A DNA stretch of 8,678 nucleotides from Hadesarchaea archaeon. Lineage in GTDB: Archaea > Hadarchaeota > Hadarchaeia > Hadarchaeales > Hadarchaeaceae. The notes beneath the pieces were generated by a model. The model did no database searches and was not told the origin of the DNA. It was given only the letters and a program-made list of their open reading frames with translations. The stretch spans positions 1 through 8,678 of the forward strand of contig QMWE01000035.1 of the NCBI GenBank assembly GCA_003661465.1, in the 5' to 3' direction. Both the position numbers and the translations under genes were made by a program. The first letter of the stretch is position 1. Every line of letters begins with the position of its first letter. This document shows positions 1-6,928 of this stretch, in pieces.

Positions 1-1205
1 GCGCAGACGATCATCATCCGTCTGAGTTTTTTCGGAAAGATCTTGGCCAGCCATACTCCCGATGCCATGAAAAGTCCAAGCACGATTCCGTATCCGGCAT
101 CCGAAAGAGCAATCGCGAAAAATAGGGGGAACGTAAAGCTCATAACCGGTGTTGGGTCTATCTCGTCATATTTCGGTAACGCGTACATTTTTGTCACGTA
201 TTCGAAATCTTCCACCACTGGGGGATTTTCAAGTTCGATTGGTACCTCTTCCGCTTCGTCACGTTGGGGTTCATATACGCGAAGCACGTACCGCCCTCGA
301 GATGTAGAGTTCAGCAGACGTTCAAGTTTTTTCATAGATCTCCTCGGTACCCAGCCCTCTATGATGGTTGTAGCGTCCGTGTAACCGAAGAGAGTGGAAC
401 CCTGAACGCGCTCATATTGGATCTCCAGCAGTTCTCTGATTCGGGATATCTCCCCAGCATAAGAACGAGCCAATTTCTTCACAGATTTTCTCAGATCGTC
501 CCACTGTTTTTCAAGGAGCGCGAGCTTTCTCTTCATTTTATCAATGGCTTCTTCTGGAGACTCGTGAAGTTGGGGTATCTCCAGTTGTTCCACCTCGTAC
601 CTGTAGAGAAGCGGTGATAGCTTCTGGTGATCTTCAGCTCGAAATGCCAGAATCACGATATTTTCTCTTCCCGTGCCAGTTGACCAGGTGAATATCCGCT
701 GAAATGTGGCCTCTTTGGCTTCTCCGAAAAACTCTTCAGTCTTTTCCGCAGCGACGCGTCCGACGAACACCTTCACCCTGTCCGTGGAATGCAGGTACCG
801 CAGTGGTACTCCTATTCCTCTAAATTTTTCTAGGGTTTCGATCTGGGCTAGCATGTTTTGGCGCTTTTTGACCAACTCTTCGCTTTTTTTCTTTAGCCCA
901 GTGATTTTGGGCTCAAGTTTCTTCAGACTTCGTTTGGCCAGTTTCATGGTCTGTGCGAGGGTCAGTTGCTTCATCGCGGTGGGTCTGGAGGGTTGGGATC
1001 TGACGAATTCCTCCATCTCCCTGAACTTTGAAAGGATGGAAGAAAGCTCGTGGGCTTCCTCTCCGAGGGCTTTTCGTTCCGCATCGATTTCAGATATCTC
1101 CTTAAGTTGGACAACTCCAGCTTCATGTAGTCCGGCGATCACGCCGTCATATGTCTTTTTGGGGAATATCGCCCTGAATTTTTGCATCTTCGCCGTCCTG
1201 AACAT
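1..1205 (-). CDS. atpI: A-type ATP synthase subunit I (a-subunit homologue), N-terminal part, cut by the window edge
   Basis: This is the first 401 codons of the large membrane stator subunit that carries the ion half-channels beside the c-ring and anchors the peripheral stalks. The start ATG (1205-1203) shares one base with the atpH stop (TGATG), and AGGTG within the end of atpH lies just upstream, so translation is probably coupled. Residues 1 to about 350 are the charged cytoplasmic domain, with a coiled-coil stretch near residues 90-125 and a second one near 225-275. The diagnostic family segment follows: MYALPKYDEIDPTPVMSF, then the first membrane helix with FPLFFAIALSDAGYG. Most relatives as I recall them have LGD where this one has LSD. 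The frame is still open at base 1, so the remaining membrane helices lie outside. No frameshift is seen. A second in-frame ATG six codons downstream is a less likely start. Confidence 0.96.
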   Translation of the reverse strand, partial: MFRTAKMQKFRAIFPKKTYDGVIAGLHEAGVVQLKEISEIDAERKALGEEAHELSSILSKFREMEEFVRSQPSRPTAMKQLTLAQTMKLAKRSLKKLEPKITGLKKKSEELVKKRQNMLAQIETLEKFRGIGVPLRYLHSTDRVKVFVGRVAAEKTEEFFGEAKEATFQRIFTWSTGTGRENIVILAFRAEDHQKLSPLLYRYEVEQLEIPQLHESPEEAIDKMKRKLALLEKQWDDLRKSVKKLARSYAGEISRIRELLEIQYERVQGSTLFGYTDATTIIEGWVPRRSMKKLERLLNSTSRGRYVLRVYEPQRDEAEEVPIELENPPVVEDFEYVTKMYALPKYDEIDPTPVMSFTFPLFFAIALSDAGYGIVLGLFMASGVWLAKIFPKKLRRMMIVC

Positions 1206-1522
1206 CAGCCCACCTTGGATATTGTATTCAGGATCACGCGAACAGCCTTAGCCTGCCGTTCTCTCGCCTTTCGTTCCATAGCGAGGATCTGTCTTTGTGC
1301 TTTCTTCATCATTTCCTGAGCCTCCTCTTCTGCTTTTTTTCTGTATTCCTCCAGCAATTTTTGCGCCTTCTTTTTTGCGTTGTTTTTCGCCCTTTCCTTC
1401 AACTTCTCAGCCTCGACCTTTGCGGACTCTGTAATTTTTGACCTCTCACGTTCTGCAGATTCGAGCATCCCCCTTGCCTTTTTCTCAGCTTCAAAAATCG
1501 CGCGGAGGCTTTCCTTGACCAT
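1205..1522 (-). CDS. atpH: A-type ATP synthase subunit H (peripheral stalk)
   Basis: This 105-residue protein is almost entirely charged and alanine-rich (Lys, Glu, Arg, Ala), with no proline and no membrane segment, as expected for one long coiled coil. Subunit H pairs with subunit E to form the peripheral stalks that hold the A3B3 head against rotation and connect it to subunit I. The length matches the family (about 100-110 residues), and the gene directly precedes atpI, its usual position at the start of archaeal ATPase operons. The start is the ATG at 1522-1520. A strong ribosome-binding site, AAGGTGA, lies at 1533-1527 with four bases between it and the start. Coiled-coil composition alone is weak evidence, but composition, length and the atpI neighbour together make the call firm. 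Confidence 0.93.
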   Translation of the reverse strand: MVKESLRAIFEAEKKARGMLESAERERSKITESAKVEAEKLKERAKNNAKKKAQKLLEEYRKKAEEEAQEMMKKAQRQILAMERKARERQAKAVRVILNTISKVG

Positions 1523-1552
1523 TCGTTCACCTTTTCAATGTAATCTAGTGAG

Positions 1553-1583
1553 CTATCCATAAAAGTTTACCAAGAAATTTAAG
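1553..1583. promoter_or_regulatory. Back-to-back divergent promoters for atpHI and atpAB
   Basis: The 98 bases between atpH and atpA must drive both units. On the minus strand an AT-rich element, CTTTTATGG, lies at about 1565-1557, placing transcription initiation near 1536, about 14 bases before the atpH ATG. On the plus strand AAATTTAAG at 1575-1583 has a purine-rich stretch before it (CCAAGA), as a BRE would. It predicts initiation near 1605, about 16 bases before the atpA GTG. Both predicted leaders just fit the ribosome-binding sites. The boxes are matched by eye to the archaeal TATA pattern and are not proven. Confidence 0.5.
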
Positions 1584-1608
1584 CTGGGATCACAACCATA
1601 GGTGTGTT

Positions 1609-1613
1609 GGAGG
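1609..1613 (+). promoter_or_regulatory. Ribosome-binding site fixing the GTG start of atpA
   Basis: GGAGG lies seven bases before the GTG at 1621. No ATG with comparable support is close by, and the protein read from this GTG begins exactly where family members begin ([11 protein letters not shown]), so this site decides the start. Confidence 0.75.
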
Positions 1614-1620
1614 CGCAGGT

Positions 1621-3399
1621 GTGGGAAAGATAATTCGAATTACCGGCCCGGTGGTCATCGCCGATGGGATGAAGGGTTCGGAGATGTACGAACTGGTGAG
1701 AGTTGGAGAAGAGGAACTGATGGGTGAGATAATAGGACTTGCAGAAGATCGCGCTACCATCCAAGTTTATGAGGAAACTTCCGGCGTGAAACCAGGTGAG
1801 AAAGTCGACGGAACAGGAAAACCACTTTCCGTCGAGCTCGGTCCGGGTTTAATCGGTTCAATATACGACGGGACTCAGAGACCGCTTACGGTCATCTGGA
1901 AGAAGGTGGGTGACATGATAAAACGGGGCGTGTTTGCCCATCCCCTTCCTCGAGACAAAAAATGGAAGTTCGTGTCCAAGGTCAAAAGTGGCCAGGAAGT
2001 CGCTGAGGGTGACATACTGGGCGTCGTTGAGGAGAGCAAGCTCGTTGAGCACAGGATAATGGTTCCTCCAGGGATCAATGGAAAAGTTCTGGAAATATCA
2101 GATGGGTCATACAGGGTCGATGAGGATATCGCCGTGATCGAGACGAGCGAGGGAAAAAGGGCGATTCAGATGATGCAGATATGGCCCGTCAGGCGAGCTA
2201 GACCGTTCACGGAGAAATTCGATCCGAATGAACCGCTCCTCACAGGGCAGCGCGTCGCTGACACGTTTTTCCCGATCGCTAAGGGAGGAACAGCAGCCAT
2301 CCCGGGAGGATTTGGGAGCGGAAAGACGGTTTTCCTCCAGACCGTGGCGAAGTGGGCAGATGCCGATGTGGTTGTCTATGTGGGGTGCGGGGAGAGAGGA
2401 AACGAGATGTGTGACGTACTTACCCATTTCCCCCTGCTCAAGGACCCGAGGACCGGAAGGTCGTTGATGGAACGGACCACGCTGATAGCGAACACATCGA
2501 ACATGCCCGTAGCTGCCCGGGAGGCCAGCGTGTATACCGGTATCACCATCGCTGAGTACTTCCGCGACATGGGGTACGATGTGGCGCTGATGGCTGATTC
2601 CACATCTCGCTGGGCAGAGGCGATGAGGGAAATCTCCGGAAGGCTCGAAGAGATGCCTGGGGAGGAGGGATTTCCGGCTTATCTGGCATCCCGTCTTTCA
2701 GAGTTTTATGAACGAGCTGGTAGAGTTCGGACTCTGGGGAGCGACGGACGATTGGGTTCGGTTACCGTGCTTGGCGCCGTGTCTCCCCCTGGAGGCGATT
2801 TTTCCGAGCCCGTTACTCAAAACACCCTGCGCGTCGTCAAGGTCTTCTGGGCTCTGGATACAACGCTTGCCGACAGGCGTCACTTTCCTGCTGTCCACTG
2901 GTTGACGAGTTATTCGCTTTACATAGGGACGTTGAGCAGCTGGTGGGAACAGAAGTTTGGAGAGGCTCTAAAGCCCCTTCGGGACGAAGCAATGGAGATG
3001 CTTCAGAAGGAAGCAGAACTGGAGGAGATAGTAAAACTAATCGGTCCGGATGCTTTACCGGAGTCCGATCGTGCCGTCCTTGAGTCGGCACGGATGATGC
3101 GTGAGGATTTCCTGCAACAATCTGCTCTCCACGAGGTCGACACCTATTGTCCAATCGAAAAACAGCTCGGCATGCTCAAACTTGTGTTGGGATTTTACAG
3201 GAAGGCGGTGGAAGCTGCGAAACGTGGTATTCCAGTAAGCGAGATACAAAAGCTTCCGATCAAGGAGATGATCGCTGGTATGAAAAGGCTTCCCGTTGAG
3301 GAGTTCACGAAAAAGTACAAGCTCATGGAAAAACAGCTCGATGAGCAGTTTGGAGACCTGATGCGGACCAAAAGGGCGCCGGGTGGGGGGAGCACGTGA
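1621..3399 (+). CDS. atpA: A-type ATP synthase catalytic subunit A
   Basis: This 592-residue protein is full length for the family and is the nucleotide-hydrolysing/synthesising subunit of the A3B3 head. In order it shows the N-terminal beta-barrel (GPVVIADGM; about residues 1-75), the extra 'bulge' domain typical of A/V-type A subunits ([14 protein letters not shown], then VPPGINGKV; about 100-185), and the nucleotide-binding domain with the P-loop at 229-236. It then shows the GERGNE motif at 257-262 with the catalytic Glu258 and Arg259, the Walker B region [13 protein letters not shown] around 322-334 and the [13 protein letters not shown] stretch, followed by a helical C-terminal domain. 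The P-loop reads GGFGSGKT, whereas relatives I know have GPFGSGKT. No intein interrupts the P-loop region, a common intein site in archaeal atpA. The GTG start has a good ribosome-binding site, and the 3' end overlaps atpB by four bases. Confidence 0.98.
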   Translation: MGKIIRITGPVVIADGMKGSEMYELVRVGEEELMGEIIGLAEDRATIQVYEETSGVKPGEKVDGTGKPLSVELGPGLIGSIYDGTQRPLTVIWKKVGDMIKRGVFAHPLPRDKKWKFVSKVKSGQEVAEGDILGVVEESKLVEHRIMVPPGINGKVLEISDGSYRVDEDIAVIETSEGKRAIQMMQIWPVRRARPFTEKFDPNEPLLTGQRVADTFFPIAKGGTAAIPGGFGSGKTVFLQTVAKWADADVVVYVGCGERGNEMCDVLTHFPLLKDPRTGRSLMERTTLIANTSNMPVAAREASVYTGITIAEYFRDMGYDVALMADSTSRWAEAMREISGRLEEMPGEEGFPAYLASRLSEFYERAGRVRTLGSDGRLGSVTVLGAVSPPGGDFSEPVTQNTLRVVKVFWALDTTLADRRHFPAVHWLTSYSLYIGTLSSWWEQKFGEALKPLRDEAMEMLQKEAELEEIVKLIGPDALPESDRAVLESARMMREDFLQQSALHEVDTYCPIEKQLGMLKLVLGFYRKAVEAAKRGIPVSEIQKLPIKEMIAGMKRLPVEEFTKKYKLMEKQLDEQFGDLMRTKRAPGGGST

Positions 3400-4796
3400 A
3401 GAGCAGGGAATATCTCACCGTGAGGGAGGTCTCTGGGCCTCTCATGATAGTTGAGGGCGTGAGCGGGGTGGCGTACGGGGAGGTCGTGGAGATAACCACC
3501 CCTGATGGAGAAATAAAACATGGTCAGGTGTTGGATGCCTATGAGGATCGAGCCATCATCCAGGTTTACGAGGGGACGAGCGGTGTTGATACCTTCAGGA
3601 CTAGGGTCAGATTCACCGGAGAAACGGTCAAGTTTGGCGTGGGGCTGGAACTCTTGGGGAGGGTGTTCGACGGTAAAGGAGAACCTGTTGATGGGGGTCC
3701 GAGACCTATAACCGAAGATTTGTGGGATGTCCACGGAGCCCCGATAAATCCCTCCGCACGTGAATATCCGAGTGAGTTCATTCAGACGGGGATATCGGCC
3801 ATAGACGGTATGAACACGCTTGTACGGGGCCAGAAATTGCCCATATTCTCGGGGTCCGGGTTACCTCACAATCAACTGGCAGCTCAAATAGCTAGGCAGG
3901 CTAGGGTTTTGGGTGAAGAAGAAAAGTTCGCCGTGGTGTTCTCAGGGATGGGGATAACCTACGAGGAGGCAGCTTTCTTCAAGCAGGACTTTGAACGGAC
4001 CGGGGCACTTGAACGAACGACTATGTTTCTCAACCTCGCCAATGATCCTGCGATCGAACGTATTCTCACACCCAGACTTGCGCTGACGGCAGCCGAGTAT
4101 TTAGCGTTTGTTCAGGGTATGCACGTGCTGGTCATTCTCATCAACATGACCAATTATGCCGAAGCCCTCAGGGAAGTTTCTGCAGCCAGAAGCGAGGTGC
4201 CCGGCAGAAGAGGGTATCCCGGCTATCTGTATACGGATCTCGCGACAATTTACGAGCGCGCCGGGAGGATAAGGGGGAAGAAAGGGTCCATTACCCAAAT
4301 GCCAATTTTGACCATGCCAGGTGATGATATCACCCATCCTGTGCCAGATCTTTCGGGCTACATCACAGAAGGACAGCTCGTAATGGACCGAGAGTTGCAT
4401 CGGAAGGGAATTTACCCGCCGATAAACGTGCTTCCGTCCCTCTCTAGGTTGATGAAGGATGGTATAGGAAAAGGACGTACGCGGGAGGATCATGGAGACC
4501 TGTCAAATCAGCTCTACGCCGCTTACGCCGAGGGGAGGGACCTTCGGGCGTTGGTAGCAGTCGTCGGGGAGGAGGCATTGACTGACCGCGATAGACGTTA
4601 TCTTGATTTTGCCGACAGGTTCGAACGCAAATTCGTGAATCAAGGGCAGGATGAGAACCGTTCAATTGAGACCACGCTCAATCTGGGATGGGAACTTCTG
4701 AGGACGCTTCCGGAAACAGAACTCAAGCGAATTGATCCAAAGTTCATTGAAAGATATCTGCGGTTCAAAAGCGATGGTGATTCTGGATCTAGGTGA
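3396..4796 (+). CDS. atpB: A-type ATP synthase regulatory subunit B
   Basis: This 466-residue protein is full length and is the non-catalytic partner that alternates with subunit A in the head and contributes to the nucleotide pocket at the A/B interface. The N-terminal beta-barrel ([14 protein letters not shown]) is followed by the central domain. In place of a working P-loop it has SGSGLPHNQ at residues 152-160, the hallmark of B subunits. The conserved stretch [20 protein letters not shown] around 264-283 includes arginines expected near the interface. The helical C-terminal region ends with ERKFVNQGQ and WELLRTLP. The GTG start overlaps the atpA stop (GTGA), and a G-rich stretch just before it can act as ribosome-binding site, so A and B are likely made in a coupled way at equal level. 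The gene that normally follows, atpD, is absent here. Confidence 0.98.
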   Translation: MKSREYLTVREVSGPLMIVEGVSGVAYGEVVEITTPDGEIKHGQVLDAYEDRAIIQVYEGTSGVDTFRTRVRFTGETVKFGVGLELLGRVFDGKGEPVDGGPRPITEDLWDVHGAPINPSAREYPSEFIQTGISAIDGMNTLVRGQKLPIFSGSGLPHNQLAAQIARQARVLGEEEKFAVVFSGMGITYEEAAFFKQDFERTGALERTTMFLNLANDPAIERILTPRLALTAAEYLAFVQGMHVLVILINMTNYAEALREVSAARSEVPGRRGYPGYLYTDLATIYERAGRIRGKKGSITQMPILTMPGDDITHPVPDLSGYITEGQLVMDRELHRKGIYPPINVLPSLSRLMKDGIGKGRTREDHGDLSNQLYAAYAEGRDLRALVAVVGEEALTDRDRRYLDFADRFERKFVNQGQDENRSIETTLNLGWELLRTLPETELKRIDPKFIERYLRFKSDGDSGSR

Positions 4797-4998
4797 TGGT
4801 TTGGAAGAGGTTGTGGTAAACGACAGAAAAAAAGTCGTGATACAGAGAAGCAGGTTTCATGGATTGGACACCTTGGACATAAGGACGTGGGTGGAAACGC
4901 CAAACTACAAGGGGTTCACCAGGAAGGGCATCAATATCCCCGTCGAGAAGGGAGAAGAACTGGCGCAAAAGATACTGAAAGTCGTAAAAGAGCTTTAG
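4774..4998 (+). CDS. Small PC4/p15-like single-stranded nucleic-acid-binding protein
   Basis: This 74-residue protein resembles the C-terminal domain of the transcriptional coactivator PC4 (SUB1/p15). A basic beta-strand run ([13 protein letters not shown]) leads into [11 protein letters not shown], which matches the PC4 pattern around VDIREYYE. The turn [20 protein letters not shown] matches the PC4 pattern KKGISLxxEQWExL, and the protein ends in an amphipathic helix. The family binds single-stranded DNA/RNA as a dimer; eukaryotic members act in transcription, while prokaryotic members are poorly studied. I chose the ATG at 4774 because the upstream TTG at 4732 would add residues that relatives lack. 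The gene overlaps atpB by 23 bases and lacks a clear ribosome-binding site, so coupling to atpB is likely. The assignment rests on pattern recall by eye; the ORF itself is sound, its function less so. Confidence 0.75.
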   Translation: MVILDLGDGLEEVVVNDRKKVVIQRSRFHGLDTLDIRTWVETPNYKGFTRKGINIPVEKGEELAQKILKVVKEL

Positions 4999-5050
4999 CA
5001 CGCTCAGCACTCAACATCTCCATCATGTTCTCAGATTAGCCAGGCTCCTC

Positions 5051-5085
5051 ATCGCGTGCGATAAAATCTCCTTTTTTCTGTTTTT
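5051..5085 (+). terminator. Probable transcription terminator after the atpAB-PC4 unit
   Basis: A short inverted repeat, ATCGCGTGCGAT (5051-5062), is followed by T-rich runs: six T at 5072-5077 and five T at 5081-5085. T-rich tracts on the coding strand end transcription in archaea with or without a hairpin. The stem is short (four pairs around a four-base loop, or five pairs with a strained two-base loop), so the T tracts are the stronger part of the evidence. Confidence 0.5.
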
Positions 5086-5127
5086 ATGAATAATGTACGA
5101 GGTCCGTTCGCGTTAGGGTTAATACGT
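5080..5127 (+). promoter_or_regulatory. Candidate promoter region of trpS
   Basis: Two AT-rich elements could serve as a TATA box for trpS: TTTTTATGAATAAT at 5081-5094, predicting initiation near 5110 and a leader of about 48 bases, or GTTAATAC at 5119-5126, predicting initiation near 5148, which barely leaves room for the ribosome-binding site. The first overlaps the T tract of the preceding terminator. No run of tryptophan codons and no obvious attenuator structure is seen before trpS. Confidence 0.25.
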
Positions 5128-5157
5128 TCTGTTGTCACATTCAATTGAGAGGTTTAA

Positions 5158-6273
5158 ATGCCGAGATTTGTCGTCACTCCCTGGGAAGTCAAGGGGAAAG
5201 TGGATTACGAAAAACTCGTCAAGCAATTTGGAACTAAGCTGATAGATGCCGCTCTCCTCAAAAAACTGGAGAGATATGCGGGTGGGCTTCACATGTTTTT
5301 GAGGAGGGGGATATTCTTTTCTCACAGGGACTTCGACTGGATCCTCAACATGTACGAAAAAGGCGAGAAATTCTACCTGTACACTGGAAGGGGCCCTTCT
5401 GGTTATACCCACATCGGGCACCTGATTCCTTGGATCTTTACAAAACATCTCCAGGATGTGTTCGACGCTGAACTATATTTCCAGATGACCGATGATGAGA
5501 AATTTTTATTCAAGAGGGAGCTCAGTTTGAAAGACGCAACAGGCTTCACGTACGACAACGCTTTGGATGTGATAGCGTGCGGTTTTGATCCGAGGAAGAC
5601 ATTTATTTTTTCCGATGTGGAGTACGCAAAAACCCTGTATAGGACGGCGATCCAGGTGGCGAAGCACATCACATTCTCCACGGTAAAAGCCGTGTTTGGG
5701 TTCACAAACGAAAACAACATAGGTACCATCTTCTTCCCCGCGATTCAAGCAGCACCATGCTTTTTCCCGTCCGTGCTGAAGGGAAAAAATATTCCATGTC
5801 TTATACCCGCCGCTATAGATCAGGATCCGTACTGGCGGCCGAGCAGAGACGTCGCACCAAAACTTGGATTTTATAAACCGGCGCAGCTGCACTGTAAGTT
5901 CATCCCTGGTTTGGGGGAGGGTGGAAAGATGAGCGCAAGTCAACCGGAGACATGCATATTCACAACCGACAAACCGGAAGTGGCGAAGAGAAAAATAATG
6001 AACGCGTTTACCGGGGGTAGGGCGACTATCAAAGAACAACGCGAGAAAGGTGGCAATCCTGAGGTGTGCTCGGTTTATCAATATTACTATTTCATGTTCG
6101 AGGAGGACGATGAAAAGTTGGAGGAGATCTATCGCGAGTGCAAAAATGGAGATAGAATATGCGGGGATTGTAAGAAAATCTTGGCGGAACGGGTTGGAAG
6201 ATTTCTGGTCGACCATCAGAGAAAAAGGGAGAAGGCAAAATCAGTCATCCAGGACTTTATGTTGAAGGACTGA
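5158..6273 (+). CDS. trpS: Tryptophanyl-tRNA synthetase, archaeal/eukaryotic type
   Basis: This class I synthetase joins tryptophan to tRNA-Trp in the cytoplasm. Its 371 residues fit the archaeal family. The N-terminus (FVVTPWEVKGKVDYEKL) is typical of archaeal members. The ATP-binding HIGH motif is exact at residues 85-88 within GPSGYTHIGH, the KMSKS loop reads KMSAS at 257-261, and FQMTDDEKFLF is the usual region near the active site. The C-terminal domain carries Cys304, Cys328, Cys335 and Cys338, spaced C-x23-C-x6-C-x2-C. This is one residue off the C-x22-C-x6-C-x2-C set that binds a [4Fe-4S] cluster in Thermotoga maritima TrpRS, so an iron-sulfur cluster is likely (inference). The ATG has a ribosome-binding site, GAGAGGT, at 5147-5153. 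The stop lies one base from the end of the convergent endA. Confidence 0.97.
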   Translation: MPRFVVTPWEVKGKVDYEKLVKQFGTKLIDAALLKKLERYAGGLHMFLRRGIFFSHRDFDWILNMYEKGEKFYLYTGRGPSGYTHIGHLIPWIFTKHLQDVFDAELYFQMTDDEKFLFKRELSLKDATGFTYDNALDVIACGFDPRKTFIFSDVEYAKTLYRTAIQVAKHITFSTVKAVFGFTNENNIGTIFFPAIQAAPCFFPSVLKGKNIPCLIPAAIDQDPYWRPSRDVAPKLGFYKPAQLHCKFIPGLGEGGKMSASQPETCIFTTDKPEVAKRKIMNAFTGGRATIKEQREKGGNPEVCSVYQYYYFMFEEDDEKLEEIYRECKNGDRICGDCKKILAERVGRFLVDHQRKREKAKSVIQDFMLKD

Positions 6274-6274
6274 G

Positions 6275-6814
6275 TCACGGTCTCTCTCTGGTCAGGGAGT
6301 AATATGTGATGTCACCTTCATCGTCGACGACCGCCCATAGGATCTTTTTCCGCACGCTGTGCGCGAGCCTCACAGCCCGGGCGATCTCAGTTGGAGTGAG
6401 TTTTATCCCCTCCGGAACGGCGTGAACCAAAAACTTCGAGTGAGCCTCTCCGGGTCTCTCTCCACGATCATACACTCGAAAATGGGCCCCAAATTTTAAA
6501 CCGGTCTTGACGATGTATCCGCGAGAGCGAAGGTCAGAGTATACTGTGTACTTCAGCGTCACCTCTGGATCGCTCACCGTGAATTTCTCCAAGAGCTCTT
6601 TGAACTTCAGCTGTCTGCCATTTTCATCGATTACGTGGAGCTTTCCACCTTCTACCAAGTAAAGAGCTTCGACATATGCCAACTGAAGTTTTCCTCCGCT
6701 GAGCGGCTTGCCGTACGAACCCCTCTGATAAAGTTGATTGGCCTGTGCTTCGTCCCACACCATTACCTTACCCTTGTACAGCTGCGCTTCTATGACGGGA
6801 ATTTCAGCTTCCAT
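6275..6814 (-). CDS. endA: tRNA-intron (splicing) endonuclease, short homotetramer-type
   Basis: EndA cuts the bulge-helix-bulge structure at both ends of archaeal tRNA and rRNA introns. The 179-residue length is that of the single-repeat enzymes that work as homotetramers, such as the Methanocaldococcus jannaschii protein, rather than the fused double-length form. The N-terminal domain (LSGGKLQLAYVEALYLVEGGKL) precedes the catalytic domain, where SRGYIVKTGLKFGAHFRVYDRG contains Tyr115, GEAHSKFLV contains His125 and SVRKKILWAVVD contains Lys156. These three fall at the positions known for the catalytic triad. The C-terminus has DITYYSLTR. The start is the ATG at 6814-6812, preceded only by a G-rich stretch (GGACGGGGAC) as a weak ribosome-binding site. 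The gene lies 114 bases downstream of the radical SAM gene on the same strand, and its end abuts trpS. Confidence 0.96.
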   Translation of the reverse strand: MEAEIPVIEAQLYKGKVMVWDEAQANQLYQRGSYGKPLSGGKLQLAYVEALYLVEGGKLHVIDENGRQLKFKELLEKFTVSDPEVTLKYTVYSDLRSRGYIVKTGLKFGAHFRVYDRGERPGEAHSKFLVHAVPEGIKLTPTEIARAVRLAHSVRKKILWAVVDDEGDITYYSLTRERP

Positions 6815-6928
6815 GCCGTCCCCGTCCTATATTATCATCCAGGTACAGTTAAGAAGGTTATCTTGAAATTTTGGTACTGATTTCCCCAGAAGCAAAACCT
6901 TTATCTCAGACAAACAGTGGACTCCAGG
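6815..6928. other. Intergenic region between the radical SAM gene and endA
   Basis: These 114 bases hold no ORF with coding support and no clear terminator: only a run of four T follows the radical SAM stop on the minus strand. Read on the minus strand, AAAATTTCA near 6873-6865 could be a TATA box giving endA a leader of about 30 bases. Read-through from the radical SAM gene is equally possible. Confidence 0.4.

Noticed and set aside
706..1251. A 181-codon open frame on the plus strand opposite atpI
   Set aside because: It is antisense to a clearly recognisable subunit I, has no family resemblance and no ribosome-binding site, and reflects the codon bias of the real gene.
2281..2400. Possible intein at the atpA P-loop
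   Set aside because: The P-loop is contiguous with its flanks and the protein has normal length (592 residues), so no intein is inserted.
3195..3734. A 179-codon minus-strand open frame across the atpA-atpB junction
   Set aside because: It is antisense to two conserved genes and shows no motif; a chance frame.
4732..4773. Upstream TTG start for the PC4-like gene
   Set aside because: It would extend the overlap into atpB and add 14 residues absent from the PC4 pattern; the ATG at 4774 fits better.
4999..5157. Possible small RNA or tRNA between the PC4-like gene and trpS
   Set aside because: No cloverleaf, T-loop or long stem can be drawn; the region is explained by a T-tract terminator and the trpS promoter.
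5506..6216. A 236-codon open frame on the minus strand opposite trpS
   Set aside because: It lies wholly antisense to a complete TrpRS with intact HIGH and KMSAS motifs, and its product resembles nothing I know.
6826..6836. AT-rich element (GATAATATAGG on the minus strand) as TATA box of endA
   Set aside because: It is centred only about 16 bases before the ATG, which would put transcription initiation inside the gene.
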